Part shown: positions 54,754 to 64,000 of the stretch, one piece after another
Layout of the letters: every line of letters begins with the position of its first letter
How positions within the stretch are numbered: position 1 is the stretch's first letter
Assembly: GCA_947503285.1 (NCBI GenBank)
Contig: CANNDD010000001.1
Coordinates: 248,001-312,000, forward strand
Reading direction: 5' to 3'
From: an uncultured Croceitalea sp.
GTDB taxonomy: Bacteria; Bacteroidota; Bacteroidia; Flavobacteriales; Flavobacteriaceae
Length of the DNA stretch: 64,000 nucleotides
Made by a program: the position numbers and the translations under genes
The notes under the pieces: generated by a model
Database searches by the model: none
Told to the model about the DNA's origin: nothing
Seen by the model: only the letters and a program-made list of their open reading frames with translations

Positions 54754-55191
54754 TTATTTAACGAATAATTTCTTCACTCCTGGTATTACCATTAAAGCTA
54801 CGGCAACAATGGTCAGGATGAAGAATACGTTCAATCCCATCCCTATATTCTTCACCGTACCTTCGGTAGCACCTTTATCAGCCATTGCATCGGCTACCGC
54901 CTTTGCCTCATCACCAGATGACAAGCCATACGAAATCGCCACAATTACGGCCAAACCTCCAATGGCAAACAATGATTTTTTCAAGCTGCCGGGAGTAGAT
55001 AGTAATTTTTGGACACCAAAGAACAATGTAGCGATTACCGCAATACCAAGTAGTATATACATGATAACGAACATAAAGTTCATGGCTCCGCTATCTATGG
55101 CATTGGGATCTTCAGGATTAGGCATGAAGAACCAAAGGACAGCAGCCAATAAACTGATGACTATCAGTACTATTTTTACAATTTTATTCAT
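54754..55191 (-). CDS. Unknown small membrane protein of the exbB locus
   Basis: A 145-residue protein with about four membrane helices (residues roughly 5-22, 40-62, 73-92 and 120-140) and a short polar loop, DEAKAVADAMADKGATEGT, between the third and fourth. No motif is recognised. It lies between exbB and the ExbD pair, 26 bases after exbB and 12 bases before the first ExbD, so it is very likely part of the motor complex or its assembly. Confidence 0.8.
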   Translation of the reverse strand: MNKIVKIVLIVISLLAAVLWFFMPNPEDPNAIDSGAMNFMFVIMYILLGIAVIATLFFGVQKLLSTPGSLKKSLFAIGGLAVIVAISYGLSSGDEAKAVADAMADKGATEGTVKNIGMGLNVFFILTIVAVALMVIPGVKKLFVK

Positions 55192-55217
55192 GATTTACGA
55201 TAGTTTTATATTATCAA

Positions 55218-55946
55218 TTACTTTTTATGGGCAGCCAACATATCAATCAATGAGATTGAAGAGTCTTCCATATCATTTACGATACTATCGATTTTGGCAA
55301 TAATGTAGTTGTAAAAAATTTGTAGGATAATTGCAGTAATCAAACCAAATACCGTGGTCAATAATGCCACTTGGATATCACCTGCAATAAGTGATGCACT
55401 CAAGTTACCTACTGCCGCAATCTTTTGGAATGCTGCAATCATACCAATTACCGTACCCATAAAACCTAGCATCGGGGCAATGGCGATAAACAATGACAAC
55501 CAAGAAACATTTTTCTCTAATTGACCCATCTGGACACCACCATAAGCTACAACGGCTTTCTCGGCAGAATCCAAACCTTCACCTACCCTATCAAGACCTT
55601 GATAAAATATGGATGCTACAGGGCCTTTTGTGTTTCTACAAACTTCCTTTGCAGCTTCAACGCCTCCAGAGGCCAATGCATCTTCAACTTGTTGCTTTAA
55701 TTTAGCAGAGTTTGTACTGGCCATATTAAGGTAAATTATACGCTCAATGGCAACGGCCAAACCTAAAATCAAACATAACAATACGATACCCATAAACGTT
55801 GGACCACCCTGAATGAATTGTTCTTTCAAAATCTGGGTAAAACCTTTGCTTGCTTCCGGCGCATCTTGCATCATAGCAGCTGAAGCTGTAGTCGTACCTA
55901 AAATAAACATTCCGGCAGTAGCCAGAGTAAGGGATATTTTTTTCAT
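55218..55946 (-). CDS. exbB: MotA/TolQ/ExbB proton channel protein
   Basis: A 242-residue ExbB-type protein with an N-terminal signal-like helix (LTLATAGMFILGTTTASA), three membrane segments, and the conserved core around GVQMGQLEKNVSWLSLFIAIAPMLGFMGTVIGMIAAF and DIQVALLTTVFGLITAIILQIFYNYI, with the pore-lining threonine. It forms the pentameric channel around ExbD helices. The start is ATG 55946; an earlier start at 55955 would be TTG. It heads an operon with the unknown membrane gene and the first two ExbD genes. It could power TonB-dependent uptake or another outer-membrane process. No tonB gene is nearby. Confidence 0.94.
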   Translation of the reverse strand: MKKISLTLATAGMFILGTTTASAAMMQDAPEASKGFTQILKEQFIQGGPTFMGIVLLCLILGLAVAIERIIYLNMASTNSAKLKQQVEDALASGGVEAAKEVCRNTKGPVASIFYQGLDRVGEGLDSAEKAVVAYGGVQMGQLEKNVSWLSLFIAIAPMLGFMGTVIGMIAAFQKIAAVGNLSASLIAGDIQVALLTTVFGLITAIILQIFYNYIIAKIDSIVNDMEDSSISLIDMLAAHKK

Positions 55947-56023
55947 CGTGTTCAAACTTAAAATTAGTTAGTTAATAATGTTAAAGATATAAAAATTTCG
56001 CAATTAAAAAATTAAATAAACAG

Positions 56024-56111
56024 CAGAGAGGAAGGGATTCGAACCCTCGATACACTTTTGGTGTATACACACTTTCCAGGCGTGCGCCTTCGACCACTCG
56101 GCCACCTCTCT
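56024..56111 (-). tRNA. tRNA-Ser (anticodon GGA)
   Basis: 88 bases with the long variable arm of class II tRNA. Acceptor AGAGAGG pairs with CCTCTCT, discriminator G. The anticodon loop CTGGAAA gives GGA; the T arm contains GGTTCGAATCC. CCA is not encoded. Confidence 0.95.
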
Positions 56112-56177
56112 AGTTTAAATAGTTAGGCCGACCAATAAACAAAAAAATAATTAGTTAATAAAATTTAACACGTTAAT

Positions 56178-57209
56178 TTAATGCATTTCCCCTCGTAATG
56201 AAGTTTCGAAAACGGTCTTGAACAAAGCATCTGAAACCCCGCTTCCGACTAGGTACATTGCTTTTGTCACTGCCGCTTCAGTCGTAATATCTTTACCGTC
56301 AATAAGTTGTATTTGAGACAATTGTTTACTAGTCTCATAATGCCCCATCACGACACTTCCGCCAGCACATTGTGTCACATTGATTATATGTATACCGCTT
56401 TTTATTGCTTGTTCCAAAGTATTTAAAAACCATTCGTCAGTAGGGGCATTTCCTGCGCCGTAAGTCTCTAAAATCAATACTTTCAGCTGGGGTGTTCGAA
56501 GTATCGAATCGAGCAATACCGCACCCATACCCGGAAACAACTTTAAAATGGCAACGTTTTGGTCCATTTTCTTATGGACTACCAAGGCTTTGGATTTCTT
56601 GGGCCTGACCAACAAGTTGGCATGATGGATTTTCAAATTGAACCCAGACTCCGCCAATGATGGATAATTTGGCGAATTGAATGCTTCAAAATGTTCCGCA
56701 TTTATTTTTGTCGTTCTGTTGCCCCTGTAAAGTTTATATTCAAAATACAGACAGACCTCTCGTATTATTGGATTTCCATGCTCTTGCGCGGCAGCTATTT
56801 GAAGGGCCGTAATCAAATTTTCCTTGGCATCCGTCCTGAGGTCGCCTATTGGAAGCTGGGAACCTGTAAAGATTATGGGTTTGTTCAGGTTTTCGAGCAT
56901 AAAACTTAGGGCTGAGGCCGAATAACTCATCGTATCGCTTCCATGAAGCACCACGAAACCGTCATGGTCATGGTAGTGCGTCTCTATAATCGAAACAAGC
57001 TCCTCCCAATACACTGGATTCATATTCGACGAATCAATGGGATCTGTCAACGAGGTGTTTTTAATATTGCAAGTCAGCTGACCTAGTTCTGGAATATGCT
57101 TAAGCAAGCCTTCAAAATCAAACGCCTTTAAAGCACCGGTACCATAGTCTTTGACCATACCTATGGTGCCGCCAGTGTATATCATCAAAATACTTGGTAT
57201 TTTCCCCAT
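56178..57209 (-). CDS. ansA: Type I L-asparaginase
   Basis: A 343-residue asparaginase. The first catalytic Thr is in YTGGTIGM (residues 11-18) and the second in VLHGSDTMSYSASALSFML; FTGSQLPIGDLRTDAKENL completes the active site. No signal peptide is seen, so it is the cytoplasmic type, hydrolysing Asn to Asp and ammonia. It starts five bases after the tatD stop and is cotranscribed with it. Confidence 0.94.
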   Translation of the reverse strand: MGKIPSILMIYTGGTIGMVKDYGTGALKAFDFEGLLKHIPELGQLTCNIKNTSLTDPIDSSNMNPVYWEELVSIIETHYHDHDGFVVLHGSDTMSYSASALSFMLENLNKPIIFTGSQLPIGDLRTDAKENLITALQIAAAQEHGNPIIREVCLYFEYKLYRGNRTTKINAEHFEAFNSPNYPSLAESGFNLKIHHANLLVRPKKSKALVVHKKMDQNVAILKLFPGMGAVLLDSILRTPQLKVLILETYGAGNAPTDEWFLNTLEQAIKSGIHIINVTQCAGGSVVMGHYETSKQLSQIQLIDGKDITTEAAVTKAMYLVGSGVSDALFKTVFETSLRGEMH

Positions 57210-57214
57210 GGCTA

Positions 57215-57982
57215 TTATATACCGAAGATTTGCTTTGAATTTTCGGTGGTTATTGCTGCGATACTATCGGCATCCTTATCATAAATAGACTCCAATTTTT
57301 CCAAAACATTCACAAGGTACGCACTTTCATTTCGTTTACCCCTGTAAGGAACCGGCGCCAAATAAGGGGCATCAGTTTCCAACACTATGCTTTCTAGGGC
57401 AATATTGCCTAAAAACCGATCTATCTTACCATTTTTAAAGGTAGCTACCCCCCCAATACCCAATTTCATATTGTAGCCTATGGCTCTTAATGCCTGTTGT
57501 TCCGTGCCCGTAAAACAATGAAAGACACCCGAAAGTCCTTCCCCTTTTTCCTGTTCTAAAATTTCAAAAATCTCATCAAATGCCTCTCGACAATGAATAA
57601 CTATGGGCAATCCATACTTCTTGGCCAGATGGATTTGAAATACGAAAGCTTCTTGCTGCTGCTTGAGTAAGGTCTTGTCCCAGTAGAGATCGATCCCTAT
57701 TTCACCCACTGCAACATATTTACCCGTTTCAAGCTGTTGTGAAACATGTTTCAACTCTTTTTGATAGTTTTCTTTTACGTGTGTAGGGTGCAAACCTGTA
57801 AGCAGAAACATATTTTCAGGATATTTTGCCTGTAGTTCGTGCATAGCAGTGGTATAGGTCGAATCTATCGCCGGTAAAAAAAATCGTTTCACCCCTACAT
57901 CCATAGCCCTGGCAATCATCGCATCACGGTCATCATCAAATGCCTCGCTGTACAAATGGGCGTGGGTATCTGTCAATATCAT
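57215..57982 (-). CDS. TatD family metal-dependent hydrolase
   Basis: A 255-residue TIM-barrel hydrolase. Metal ligands appear in order: DTHAHLYSEAFDDDRD (HxH), GEIGIDLYWD (Glu), VIHCREAFDE (His), FHCFTGT (His) and ETDAPYLAP (Asp). Members act as 3'-5' DNA exonucleases or D-aminoacyl-tRNA-type hydrolases; the exact activity is unknown, and the name does not imply a role in Tat export. It is the first gene of tatD-ansA; the ATG is at 57982. Confidence 0.94.
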   Translation of the reverse strand: MILTDTHAHLYSEAFDDDRDAMIARAMDVGVKRFFLPAIDSTYTTAMHELQAKYPENMFLLTGLHPTHVKENYQKELKHVSQQLETGKYVAVGEIGIDLYWDKTLLKQQQEAFVFQIHLAKKYGLPIVIHCREAFDEIFEILEQEKGEGLSGVFHCFTGTEQQALRAIGYNMKLGIGGVATFKNGKIDRFLGNIALESIVLETDAPYLAPVPYRGKRNESAYLVNVLEKLESIYDKDADSIAAITTENSKQIFGI

Positions 57983-58077
57983 AAGGCAAAAATAAAGTTA
58001 TCTTTTTATTCAAATACGTAAGATGTTCAAGTAATCTTAAAAAAGATACCCTTGAAGCGAAATGTGTAAAAGCAAAA

Positions 58078-58102
58078 AGGGCGAAGTCAATGACTTCACC
58101 CT
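58078..58102 (-). terminator. Terminator of the large secreted protease gene
   Basis: AGGGCGAAGT and ACTTCACCCT pair with one mismatch around CAATG; on the minus strand the stem is followed by five T. It lies 28 bases past the gene's stop. Confidence 0.8.
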
Positions 58103-58129
58103 AATTACTAAATAATATAAAAAATCAGT

Positions 58130-61100
58130 CTATCGTTTCACCAATTTTTTCTGTGAAACAACTGCGCCTTTTTGGTTTCGCAGCTCAAGAATGTAAACGC
58201 CTTGCGCCAATTTTGAAACATCTATGGATACGCTATTCCCTGGCTTGAGGTCAAAATCCAGATTTGAATAAACCGCTTGACCAAATAAGTTAAAGAGCGT
58301 TCCGCTCAATTGCTGACGTTGCCCTATGGCCAATGTTAGCTCAACAAGATCAGACGATGGGTTAGGGCTCATTTGTACAGCCAAATCCATTTCCGTGCCA
58401 ATCACCGTGAAATTTAAGGTCAATGATTGCAACAGTGCTCCCCTCCTGTTTCTTTTTTCAAAAACGCTTATCGTAATAGTATTGTTTCCAAGGGCTAGGT
58501 CAATTGCGTCAAAGTCGCCGTTTCTGTCGCCATTGAGCGCATAAGGAAACACATTTTCCGTCCTAAAATTGTTGGTACCATTAAAATCGAACCGAACGCT
58601 ACCCACATCAGGCAAGTCTACAACAGCCTCAATACTTAAACCTATACCATTCAATTCAGACAAATCAATTACTTGACCTTCCACAATACTGGTTATTGGT
58701 GTATCTGTATCAGCATCAATAAGAACAAGATCAATATTGGTAGGGTCAGGGGTATTATCATCACCTGAATCCACGAGTTCAAAAGTAAGATCAATCGAAG
58801 GTCCCTGAGCACCGTTACCACCATTACCATTGAAAGCAGTAGCCACTATCGTATTGGAACCAAGAACAAATGGTGCACCGAAGAAGTTTGAATTCGAATC
58901 GCCTGCAAGGGCGTAGGGCACAAAATTCTCCGTTCTAAACCCAACAACTTGGTTTAAATCGAACACGACGCTTTCGTCATTAAATCCTGTCACTAAGGCC
59001 TCAACCGTAAACTCAGTTCCTTCCGGAAAATCTGCTAAATCGATTGTTGCATTGTTTTGCAATACCCCGAGGGATTCCTCAGTAGAGGCATTGACCAATA
59101 TCAGCTCGATTGTTGCATTAGTAAAATCTTCGATAACCTCAAAAGTTATGCTCTCTGAAGCGCTGATATCACCAGATCCTCCGTTGCCCGTAAACGCTGT
59201 TGCCGTAACGGAATTGACACCTATCGGGAAGTCTAGACCAAAGAAATTACCAGAGCGATCACCCGCCAATGCATATGGCGCTACATTTTCCGTTCTGAAA
59301 CCTTGACTGGCATTAAAGTCGAAAATGACGCTTTCAACATTCAAATCACCGGTAAGTACCTCGATATTGAATTCAGTACCTGTCGGAAAATCAGCAAGGT
59401 TTATTACATCGCCGTCATTTATAGGGCCAATGGCCATATTGGTATCGGCATTGATCAGAATAAAACTCAGTATTGGATCATCTACAACCCCTGTACCTGT
59501 CAAGAATACGGTGACCTCTTGATTACCTGTGGTATCATTACTAGTAATGATCAAATCATCAGTAAACATTAGCTCACTCGAAGGTTCAAAACCTATAGCG
59601 ACCTCTTGCGATTCACTAGGCTCTAAAACAAATGGAATTGTTATATCGTTAAAAGAAAATTCAGCTCCATTCAACAATGTGATATTCGTAATCTCTAAAG
59701 GTAAAGAACCTATGTTTTCGATGGTTATCGTTTCTTGACCCGTATTACCAACGAATACTTCGCCAAAATCCAAAGCATCTGGCGTCACGACAATCTGTGC
59801 GACAGGTTCAACTACCGTTACCTCGAAAAAGGCAGTGCTTCTACTTAAATCAGTCGAATTGCTGGAAACCATAAGTTCATCTAAATAAACTGCAGGTTCC
59901 AAATCGCCGGCGTCCAGGGTAACCGTTATGGTTTCTTCTTGCCCAGCCCCCAACACTCCGGACAACGGGGATACCGCTGTAATTACTGAAGGAAGTTCTG
60001 GAGCAGGTGGAATGAAACGCAATGCCAGACCATCAGTAGCATAGGGCGTATTAAACGCAACCTGGGCACCGTCGGTAGCACCTGAATTTTCAATACCTAC
60101 GGTAGCAGCCGCCACGAATGAGGCATTTTCCACATCATCGTAGTATACGTCAATGGTACCGTCAGAAAATATAATCACTTGAAATGTTACCGTACCGGTA
60201 GTAAAAAAGCCCGGAGCATCAGTCCATTGAATAATAAAGAGTTCATCATTTCCTGCGATGTGTACCGTACCTCCGTCACCTGTACCAGGCTCCAAATCCG
60301 TCCAGAAAGGTGCAATGATATTGTTTACACCATCTTCAACAGGAATCTGGTCATTGATAAAAGTGAGACCGGTCGGTAGTTCAAAGGCCAAGAAACCATT
60401 GGCGTTAATGAAAAGTGTTTCGTTTTCCTCACCATAAAATGGAAAGGGGAAAGGCAGGGTAAGGCTTGCAGTTGCATCTGCGAAACCTCCTGCATCAATC
60501 AAAAACGAGGTAATGTCTTGACCTATACCTTGAGAAATATCAAAAAAGGCATTTACGGGTCCACCTGGCTCGTTGCTATCAATCCAAGTATAACCGAATT
60601 CCAAATCAGTACCCATGGCCGATTTAACAGGTGCACCAACACGGGTGTCTTTAAAACCTTTAGACTGGTTTCTGGAAAAGTTTGGAAAATCCAAAACCTC
60701 TGATTTTTGGAAGTTTGCATTAGGATCCGTCATGGCATTGGCAACAATAAATTCTGGAAAAGAATATGTCATGGGAGATTCCCCCTCGTTGCGCAATGTC
60801 AATTCATATGGTCGGGTCTCACCAGTATTCAACGTGACCTCATTTTGCTCAGGTTCCAATACCGCGAAAGGACCACTAACCCCCACACCATTGACCAATA
60901 CCTCAGTAAGGTTATTCCCTTCTGCATCACTGGTTATCGAAATTACCCCATTACCACTACCAACGGTTGAAGGTGAAAATGTAACGCTGACCTCGAGTTG
61001 TTCTCCAGAAATCAAACTTCCAGAAGAAGGTTCAACAGTAAAATCATTATTGTCAGATGCAATTGACGAAATTGTCAAATTACCCACTCCTGAATTGGTA

Positions 61101-64000
61101 ATCGTAAAAGTACGTTCAGCAGAATTTCCAACAAATACGTCATTGAAAAGTAAAACCTCGTCTGAAATTGAGATATCGGTAGTTTGACCTGAAACCTGAA
61201 AGGTAGTGGGTACCGCAACACTCGGGGCAATGGGGTCATTGCTATTAAAAACGATATCGCTCTCGTACGTGCCATTTGCCAACAAACTTCCATCAAAGGT
61301 TACCGTCACATCAACGGACTCCCCTGGTGCAACAGTGCCTGAATTTGGCAACAAGGTAATATACTGTTCCGTTTCACTCAACGCACGCGTCAAGAATGCA
61401 AAACCATCGAGAAGGGTAAAAGTCTCTCCTCCATCGGTACTAAATGCATAGACACCAGGTACGGTATTCGCAACATTATCATCTTGACCTTGTGGAAAAC
61501 CTATTTCTGAAGAGTAACTGTGTACCACCCAGAATGATTCACCCTGTTCAAAAGTAAAGGGTCTATTAAGGGTTTCTAAAGCAAATACCCCATCAGGGCT
61601 ATCACCTGTAAATACTTGCTCATGAATAAGCTCGCCTTGATCTGGTGTTTCGCCTCCACTATATATTTGCAATAGTATGGAAGAACCAACAACATCTTCG
61701 GTTCTATATGCATTTCTAAAGGAAGTCAACGTAAATTCCTCAGAATCTACGACAAAAAGGACGGCAGTCGATATACCGACCCCTTCAATACCACCGAAGC
61801 CATTTGGAAAATCTATACCGGTGTCATAAAATAGTGAATCTGTTACTTGGGTAGCATTCTCCAAAATGGTATTCCCTACACTATTGACCTCAAATTTCTT
61901 GGTCTTTTGGGTTACTTCTACCGCTTTATAGCTACCACTCGCTGATCCGCCCCCATAAATACTTCTGTCCAATTGCGCCAAAAGTGCATCATTGGCTTCA
62001 TCTTCGGGAGGGGTGAAGGTTGGAGCACCTATAGATGTGGTAAACTCCAAGGGGTTACTACCAGTATTCGAAATTGTCAATGTTCTTTCAGCCGTAGGCG
62101 GATCATCAACCGCTATATCGACCGCTGCACTCAACGACCCAGGATTTATCAGGATTACCGGTGGACCTACTACAGTTAGGCTCACAGGCACAACGATAAA
62201 TGGATTCTCAGGGTCATTACTAGAGATATTGATAGCAGCATTGTACATACCAGGTTCCAATGTACGGGCATCAAAGGTTACCGTAGCTGTTGTTGAACCA
62301 CCGAAAGGTACTTCAGCCGATTGTGGTGATACTGATAGAAAAAAGGCATCTTCATCACCATCAATGACCTGCAAATTATCAATATCAAAGGTAGAGCCCT
62401 CTGCCTCAAGTAACGATAAAAGGGCTACATTATCAATGGCCGTAGCAAAACTTTGACCAGAGTGGACCAACATACCATTAAAGAATACACTCAAAGCCAA
62501 AGTATCGCGATCTACAACGATACGCACTTCAAAATATCCTTCAGGAACAGTGGCGTCTATAGGCACAAAAGCACCAACGCCGCCATCTAGCACATCAACC
62601 GATCCATCGCCGTTAAAACGCAGCCGTGTCGCAACCAGTCCTTCAACGGTATTCTGTGGAATAATCTCCCAAGTTACACCACTTCCCTCGACATTGACCT
62701 GGGCGGTCAATACGGAAAACGGGGATTCTGCTAATGTAAAGTTTGGACTTAATGCAATCGATTGGGCTGCCGAACCATCGGATATGGCGCGAAGATGTTG
62801 GTCACCCTCAAAAGCATCCTCACCTGATACGGTCCATACACCAATACCTTGTGCAAACCAGCCCTCTTGTCCATTGATATCACCTTGAACGAAACTTTCA
62901 AAATCTTCAGCAAACAAATCAGTGACGACTTGATTAAAACTACCGTCTACGGTTTTCAGGGCACTTAGCTTATTTTTAATACGTGTAGGGCCAATTTTTA
63001 TGGATTTCATTCCATTGGTGGCAATACTGGCATCAAAAGCTTTTGCCCTTTTTGCGAATTCGGCTCCGTTATTGTTTTGACCAACGGTCAAGAAAACACT
63101 CAAATCATCATTACCAATATTATTGATGGCCAAATCCCTTGTTTCGATTTGAAACTGTTCAACCGTCAGTTCAAATACCGAAGGATCAACCTCTATGATA
63201 GGTACTTCGGTACCATCAAGAACACGCAAGGTAACTGGCACCTGAAAAGTAAGGTCAGAACCCTCACTTGCAAACGTAAGTACTTCCTCATAAATACCTG
63301 CGGGCACATCGGCTGTAATCAACTCTACCGATACCGTGGCAGAACCGTCTAAAGCCAAGGTAAACTCAGCTGGACTTATCTCGCCAAAAATAATAGCATC
63401 GTCACTAGGTGTCACCACAACGTCAACCGCCGCCTCACTAATATTGTTCACGGTCAAATCAACGATTAGTGACTCACCAACATTCAATTCTTCCGAGATT
63501 ACTGAGGGGACTACGGCAATAGGTGCCTGTTCGGCCAAAACCCATCCCATATCCCTGAAATGTCCACGGGTAATATCCCCAATATCAAAATTAGATTCTG
63601 CGGGAGCGGCCTGCGGTGTCATAAGGGAGTTCGGGTCTCCCGTAGGAAATACAGCCTCATCCCAATGGGCAATACTCGACCCTCCTTGAAATGGGTTAGG
63701 GGCAAATAACTCAGGATTGTTACCATTCAGGGCTTCTCTGGCAAACTGGCCGTTCACAAAGACATCACCACTAGTAAAAAAATCACCAAGTTCTTCGGAA
63801 GGGTTAGGTATATCCAAAACGGAATTACCTGAGCCATCTACTATGAAAATATCAAAAACGAAGGGATTACCACCACCATTGATACTACCTGTTCCCGAGC
63901 CATCCACGTTTCCTCCATCAATAAAACCGAGTCCGTGACCCGCTTCATGAAGGGCAATGGTCACAAAATCAAATTGACCGGGAGGCGTATTGCCATCAGT
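58130..64000 (-). CDS. Very large T9SS-secreted metzincin-like protease, N-terminus outside the window
   Basis: At least 1956 residues are visible; the frame is still open at 64000, and the first residues seen are TDGNTPPGQFDFVTIALHEAGHG. A GTG at 63964 is an internal codon, not a plausible start. HEAGHGLGFID is a zinc-protease motif HExxHxxGxxD, in which the third ligand is Asp instead of His. After this come about five beta-sandwich modules of choice-of-anchor D type (SNDPENPFIVVPVSL, SNDPIAPSVAVP, TSDAEGNNLTEVLVNG, SNDTTGNQEVTVFLTG), a DFESF..GQEGW concanavalin-like segment and an H-type propeller-like region. Three ~115-residue tandem repeats follow, then the T9SS sorting domain (SPNPSSDLVELTL, LAQGVYILELRNQKG). 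It is likely released or surface-anchored via T9SS. Confidence 0.9.
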   Translation of the reverse strand, partial: TDGNTPPGQFDFVTIALHEAGHGLGFIDGGNVDGSGTGSINGGGNPFVFDIFIVDGSGNSVLDIPNPSEELGDFFTSGDVFVNGQFAREALNGNNPELFAPNPFQGGSSIAHWDEAVFPTGDPNSLMTPQAAPAESNFDIGDITRGHFRDMGWVLAEQAPIAVVPSVISEELNVGESLIVDLTVNNISEAAVDVVVTPSDDAIIFGEISPAEFTLALDGSATVSVELITADVPAGIYEEVLTFASEGSDLTFQVPVTLRVLDGTEVPIIEVDPSVFELTVEQFQIETRDLAINNIGNDDLSVFLTVGQNNNGAEFAKRAKAFDASIATNGMKSIKIGPTRIKNKLSALKTVDGSFNQVVTDLFAEDFESFVQGDINGQEGWFAQGIGVWTVSGEDAFEGDQHLRAISDGSAAQSIALSPNFTLAESPFSVLTAQVNVEGSGVTWEIIPQNTVEGLVATRLRFNGDGSVDVLDGGVGAFVPIDATVPEGYFEVRIVVDRDTLALSVFFNGMLVHSGQSFATAIDNVALLSLLEAEGSTFDIDNLQVIDGDEDAFFLSVSPQSAEVPFGGSTTATVTFDARTLEPGMYNAAINISSNDPENPFIVVPVSLTVVGPPVILINPGSLSAAVDIAVDDPPTAERTLTISNTGSNPLEFTTSIGAPTFTPPEDEANDALLAQLDRSIYGGGSASGSYKAVEVTQKTKKFEVNSVGNTILENATQVTDSLFYDTGIDFPNGFGGIEGVGISTAVLFVVDSEEFTLTSFRNAYRTEDVVGSSILLQIYSGGETPDQGELIHEQVFTGDSPDGVFALETLNRPFTFEQGESFWVVHSYSSEIGFPQGQDDNVANTVPGVYAFSTDGGETFTLLDGFAFLTRALSETEQYITLLPNSGTVAPGESVDVTVTFDGSLLANGTYESDIVFNSNDPIAPSVAVPTTFQVSGQTTDISISDEVLLFNDVFVGNSAERTFTITNSGVGNLTISSIASDNNDFTVEPSSGSLISGEQLEVSVTFSPSTVGSGNGVISITSDAEGNNLTEVLVNGVGVSGPFAVLEPEQNEVTLNTGETRPYELTLRNEGESPMTYSFPEFIVANAMTDPNANFQKSEVLDFPNFSRNQSKGFKDTRVGAPVKSAMGTDLEFGYTWIDSNEPGGPVNAFFDISQGIGQDITSFLIDAGGFADATASLTLPFPFPFYGEENETLFINANGFLAFELPTGLTFINDQIPVEDGVNNIIAPFWTDLEPGTGDGGTVHIAGNDELFIIQWTDAPGFFTTGTVTFQVIIFSDGTIDVYYDDVENASFVAAATVGIENSGATDGAQVAFNTPYATDGLALRFIPPAPELPSVITAVSPLSGVLGAGQEETITVTLDAGDLEPAVYLDELMVSSNSTDLSRSTAFFEVTVVEPVAQIVVTPDALDFGEVFVGNTGQETITIENIGSLPLEITNITLLNGAEFSFNDITIPFVLEPSESQEVAIGFEPSSELMFTDDLIITSNDTTGNQEVTVFLTGTGVVDDPILSFILINADTNMAIGPINDGDVINLADFPTGTEFNIEVLTGDLNVESVIFDFNASQGFRTENVAPYALAGDRSGNFFGLDFPIGVNSVTATAFTGNGGSGDISASESITFEVIEDFTNATIELILVNASTEESLGVLQNNATIDLADFPEGTEFTVEALVTGFNDESVVFDLNQVVGFRTENFVPYALAGDSNSNFFGAPFVLGSNTIVATAFNGNGGNGAQGPSIDLTFELVDSGDDNTPDPTNIDLVLIDADTDTPITSIVEGQVIDLSELNGIGLSIEAVVDLPDVGSVRFDFNGTNNFRTENVFPYALNGDRNGDFDAIDLALGNNTITISVFEKRNRRGALLQSLTLNFTVIGTEMDLAVQMSPNPSSDLVELTLAIGQRQQLSGTLFNLFGQAVYSNLDFDLKPGNSVSIDVSKLAQGVYILELRNQKGAVVSQKKLVKR
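58401..59472 (-). repeat. Three tandem ~115-residue repeats inside the secreted protease
   Basis: Copies at about 59137-59472, 58776-59118 and 58401-58742 share FRTENV.PYAL.GD..G.F and open with a strand like LILVNAST. The spacing of the shared motif is 360-370 bases. The module is common after carbohydrate-binding domains in Bacteroidota secreted proteins; its ligand is unknown. Repeats differ in sequence, so the duplication is old. Confidence 0.85.

Noticed and set aside
60615-61187. 190-codon plus-strand frame opposite the large secreted protease
   Set aside because: Ser/Thr/Pro-rich antisense reading of beta-repeat coding DNA; no domain pattern.
63964-63964. GTG at 63964 as the start of the large protease
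   Set aside because: It falls just before the zinc-binding HExxH with no signal peptide, and the frame continues to the window edge.
1-64000. CRISPR array, prophage, insertion sequence or integrase
   Set aside because: No regularly spaced repeats and no transposase, recombinase or phage structural gene were seen in the window.

Overview
This window reads as the chromosome of a marine-type member of the Flavobacteriaceae (Bacteroidota). The evidence is an alternative complex III operon, perfect Bacteroidota -7 boxes (TAnnTTTG) with an upstream TTTG, a type IX secretion (T9SS) substrate ending in a sorting domain, a PorT-like protein, a Cys-type sulfatase, DUF4097 and DUF5916 families, and flavobacterial versions of NusA, IF-2, S2 and ExbD. 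No genus can be named from this alone. Most of the window is ordinary vertically inherited core genome. I see no prophage, insertion sequence, integrase or CRISPR array.

Layout. Positions 1-6693 (-) hold the front of an alternative complex III operon (ActA with six haem motifs, ActB, ActC, start of ActD), the quinol oxidising complex that replaces cytochrome bc1. A small SPOR-domain gene (7005, +) follows, with a palindrome over its -7 box. Positions 7440-11940 (-) are rimP-nusA-infB. Then come tRNA-Gln, a DUF2723/TMEM260-type membrane glycosyltransferase, a thioredoxin-fold protein without catalytic cysteines, a membrane phosphoesterase, cutC, a Tat-type aspartylglucosaminidase, an unknown membrane protein and polA. 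An AT-rich KAP P-loop NTPase gene (23821-25278, -) abuts polA and is the best candidate for acquired DNA. A lipoprotein sulfatase and a 660-base gap (small ORF, repeat remnants) separate it from a tyrosine/phenylalanine degradation block: a marR gene divergent from hpd-hmgA-fahA-flavin reductase-aminotransferase (27772-34188).

Positions 34198-37444 (-) carry a lipocalin-like lipoprotein and a DUF5916 outer-membrane barrel. Next is the translation cluster rplM-rpsI, rpsB, tsf (37679-40749, +), closed by a strong terminator shared with an opposing operon of ECF sigma factor, HEAT-repeat membrane anti-sigma candidate and two DUF4097 proteins (40826-44039, -). pyrH-frr, an MMPL/RND transporter, asnS and rpoN with a PAP2-like membrane gene follow on the plus strand to 51576. 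Positions 51571-55946 (-) hold a PorT-like protein and an ExbB/ExbD motor locus with one ExbB and two tandem pairs of ExbD. After tRNA-Ser come ansA and tatD. The window ends inside a gene for a very large T9SS-secreted metzincin-like protease (58130 to beyond 64000, -).

Threads worth following: the same helix-hairpin-helix tail sits on two unrelated proteins, ActC and ribosomal protein S2; palindromes with GTTACA/TGTAAC half-sites lie upstream of both the SPOR gene and the ECF operon; a palindrome over the hpd -7 box is a natural MarR operator; the duplicated ExbD pairs share an unusual Cys-containing insertion; and the lone KAP NTPase could be a defence gene. None of these is demonstrably a new system from sequence alone.
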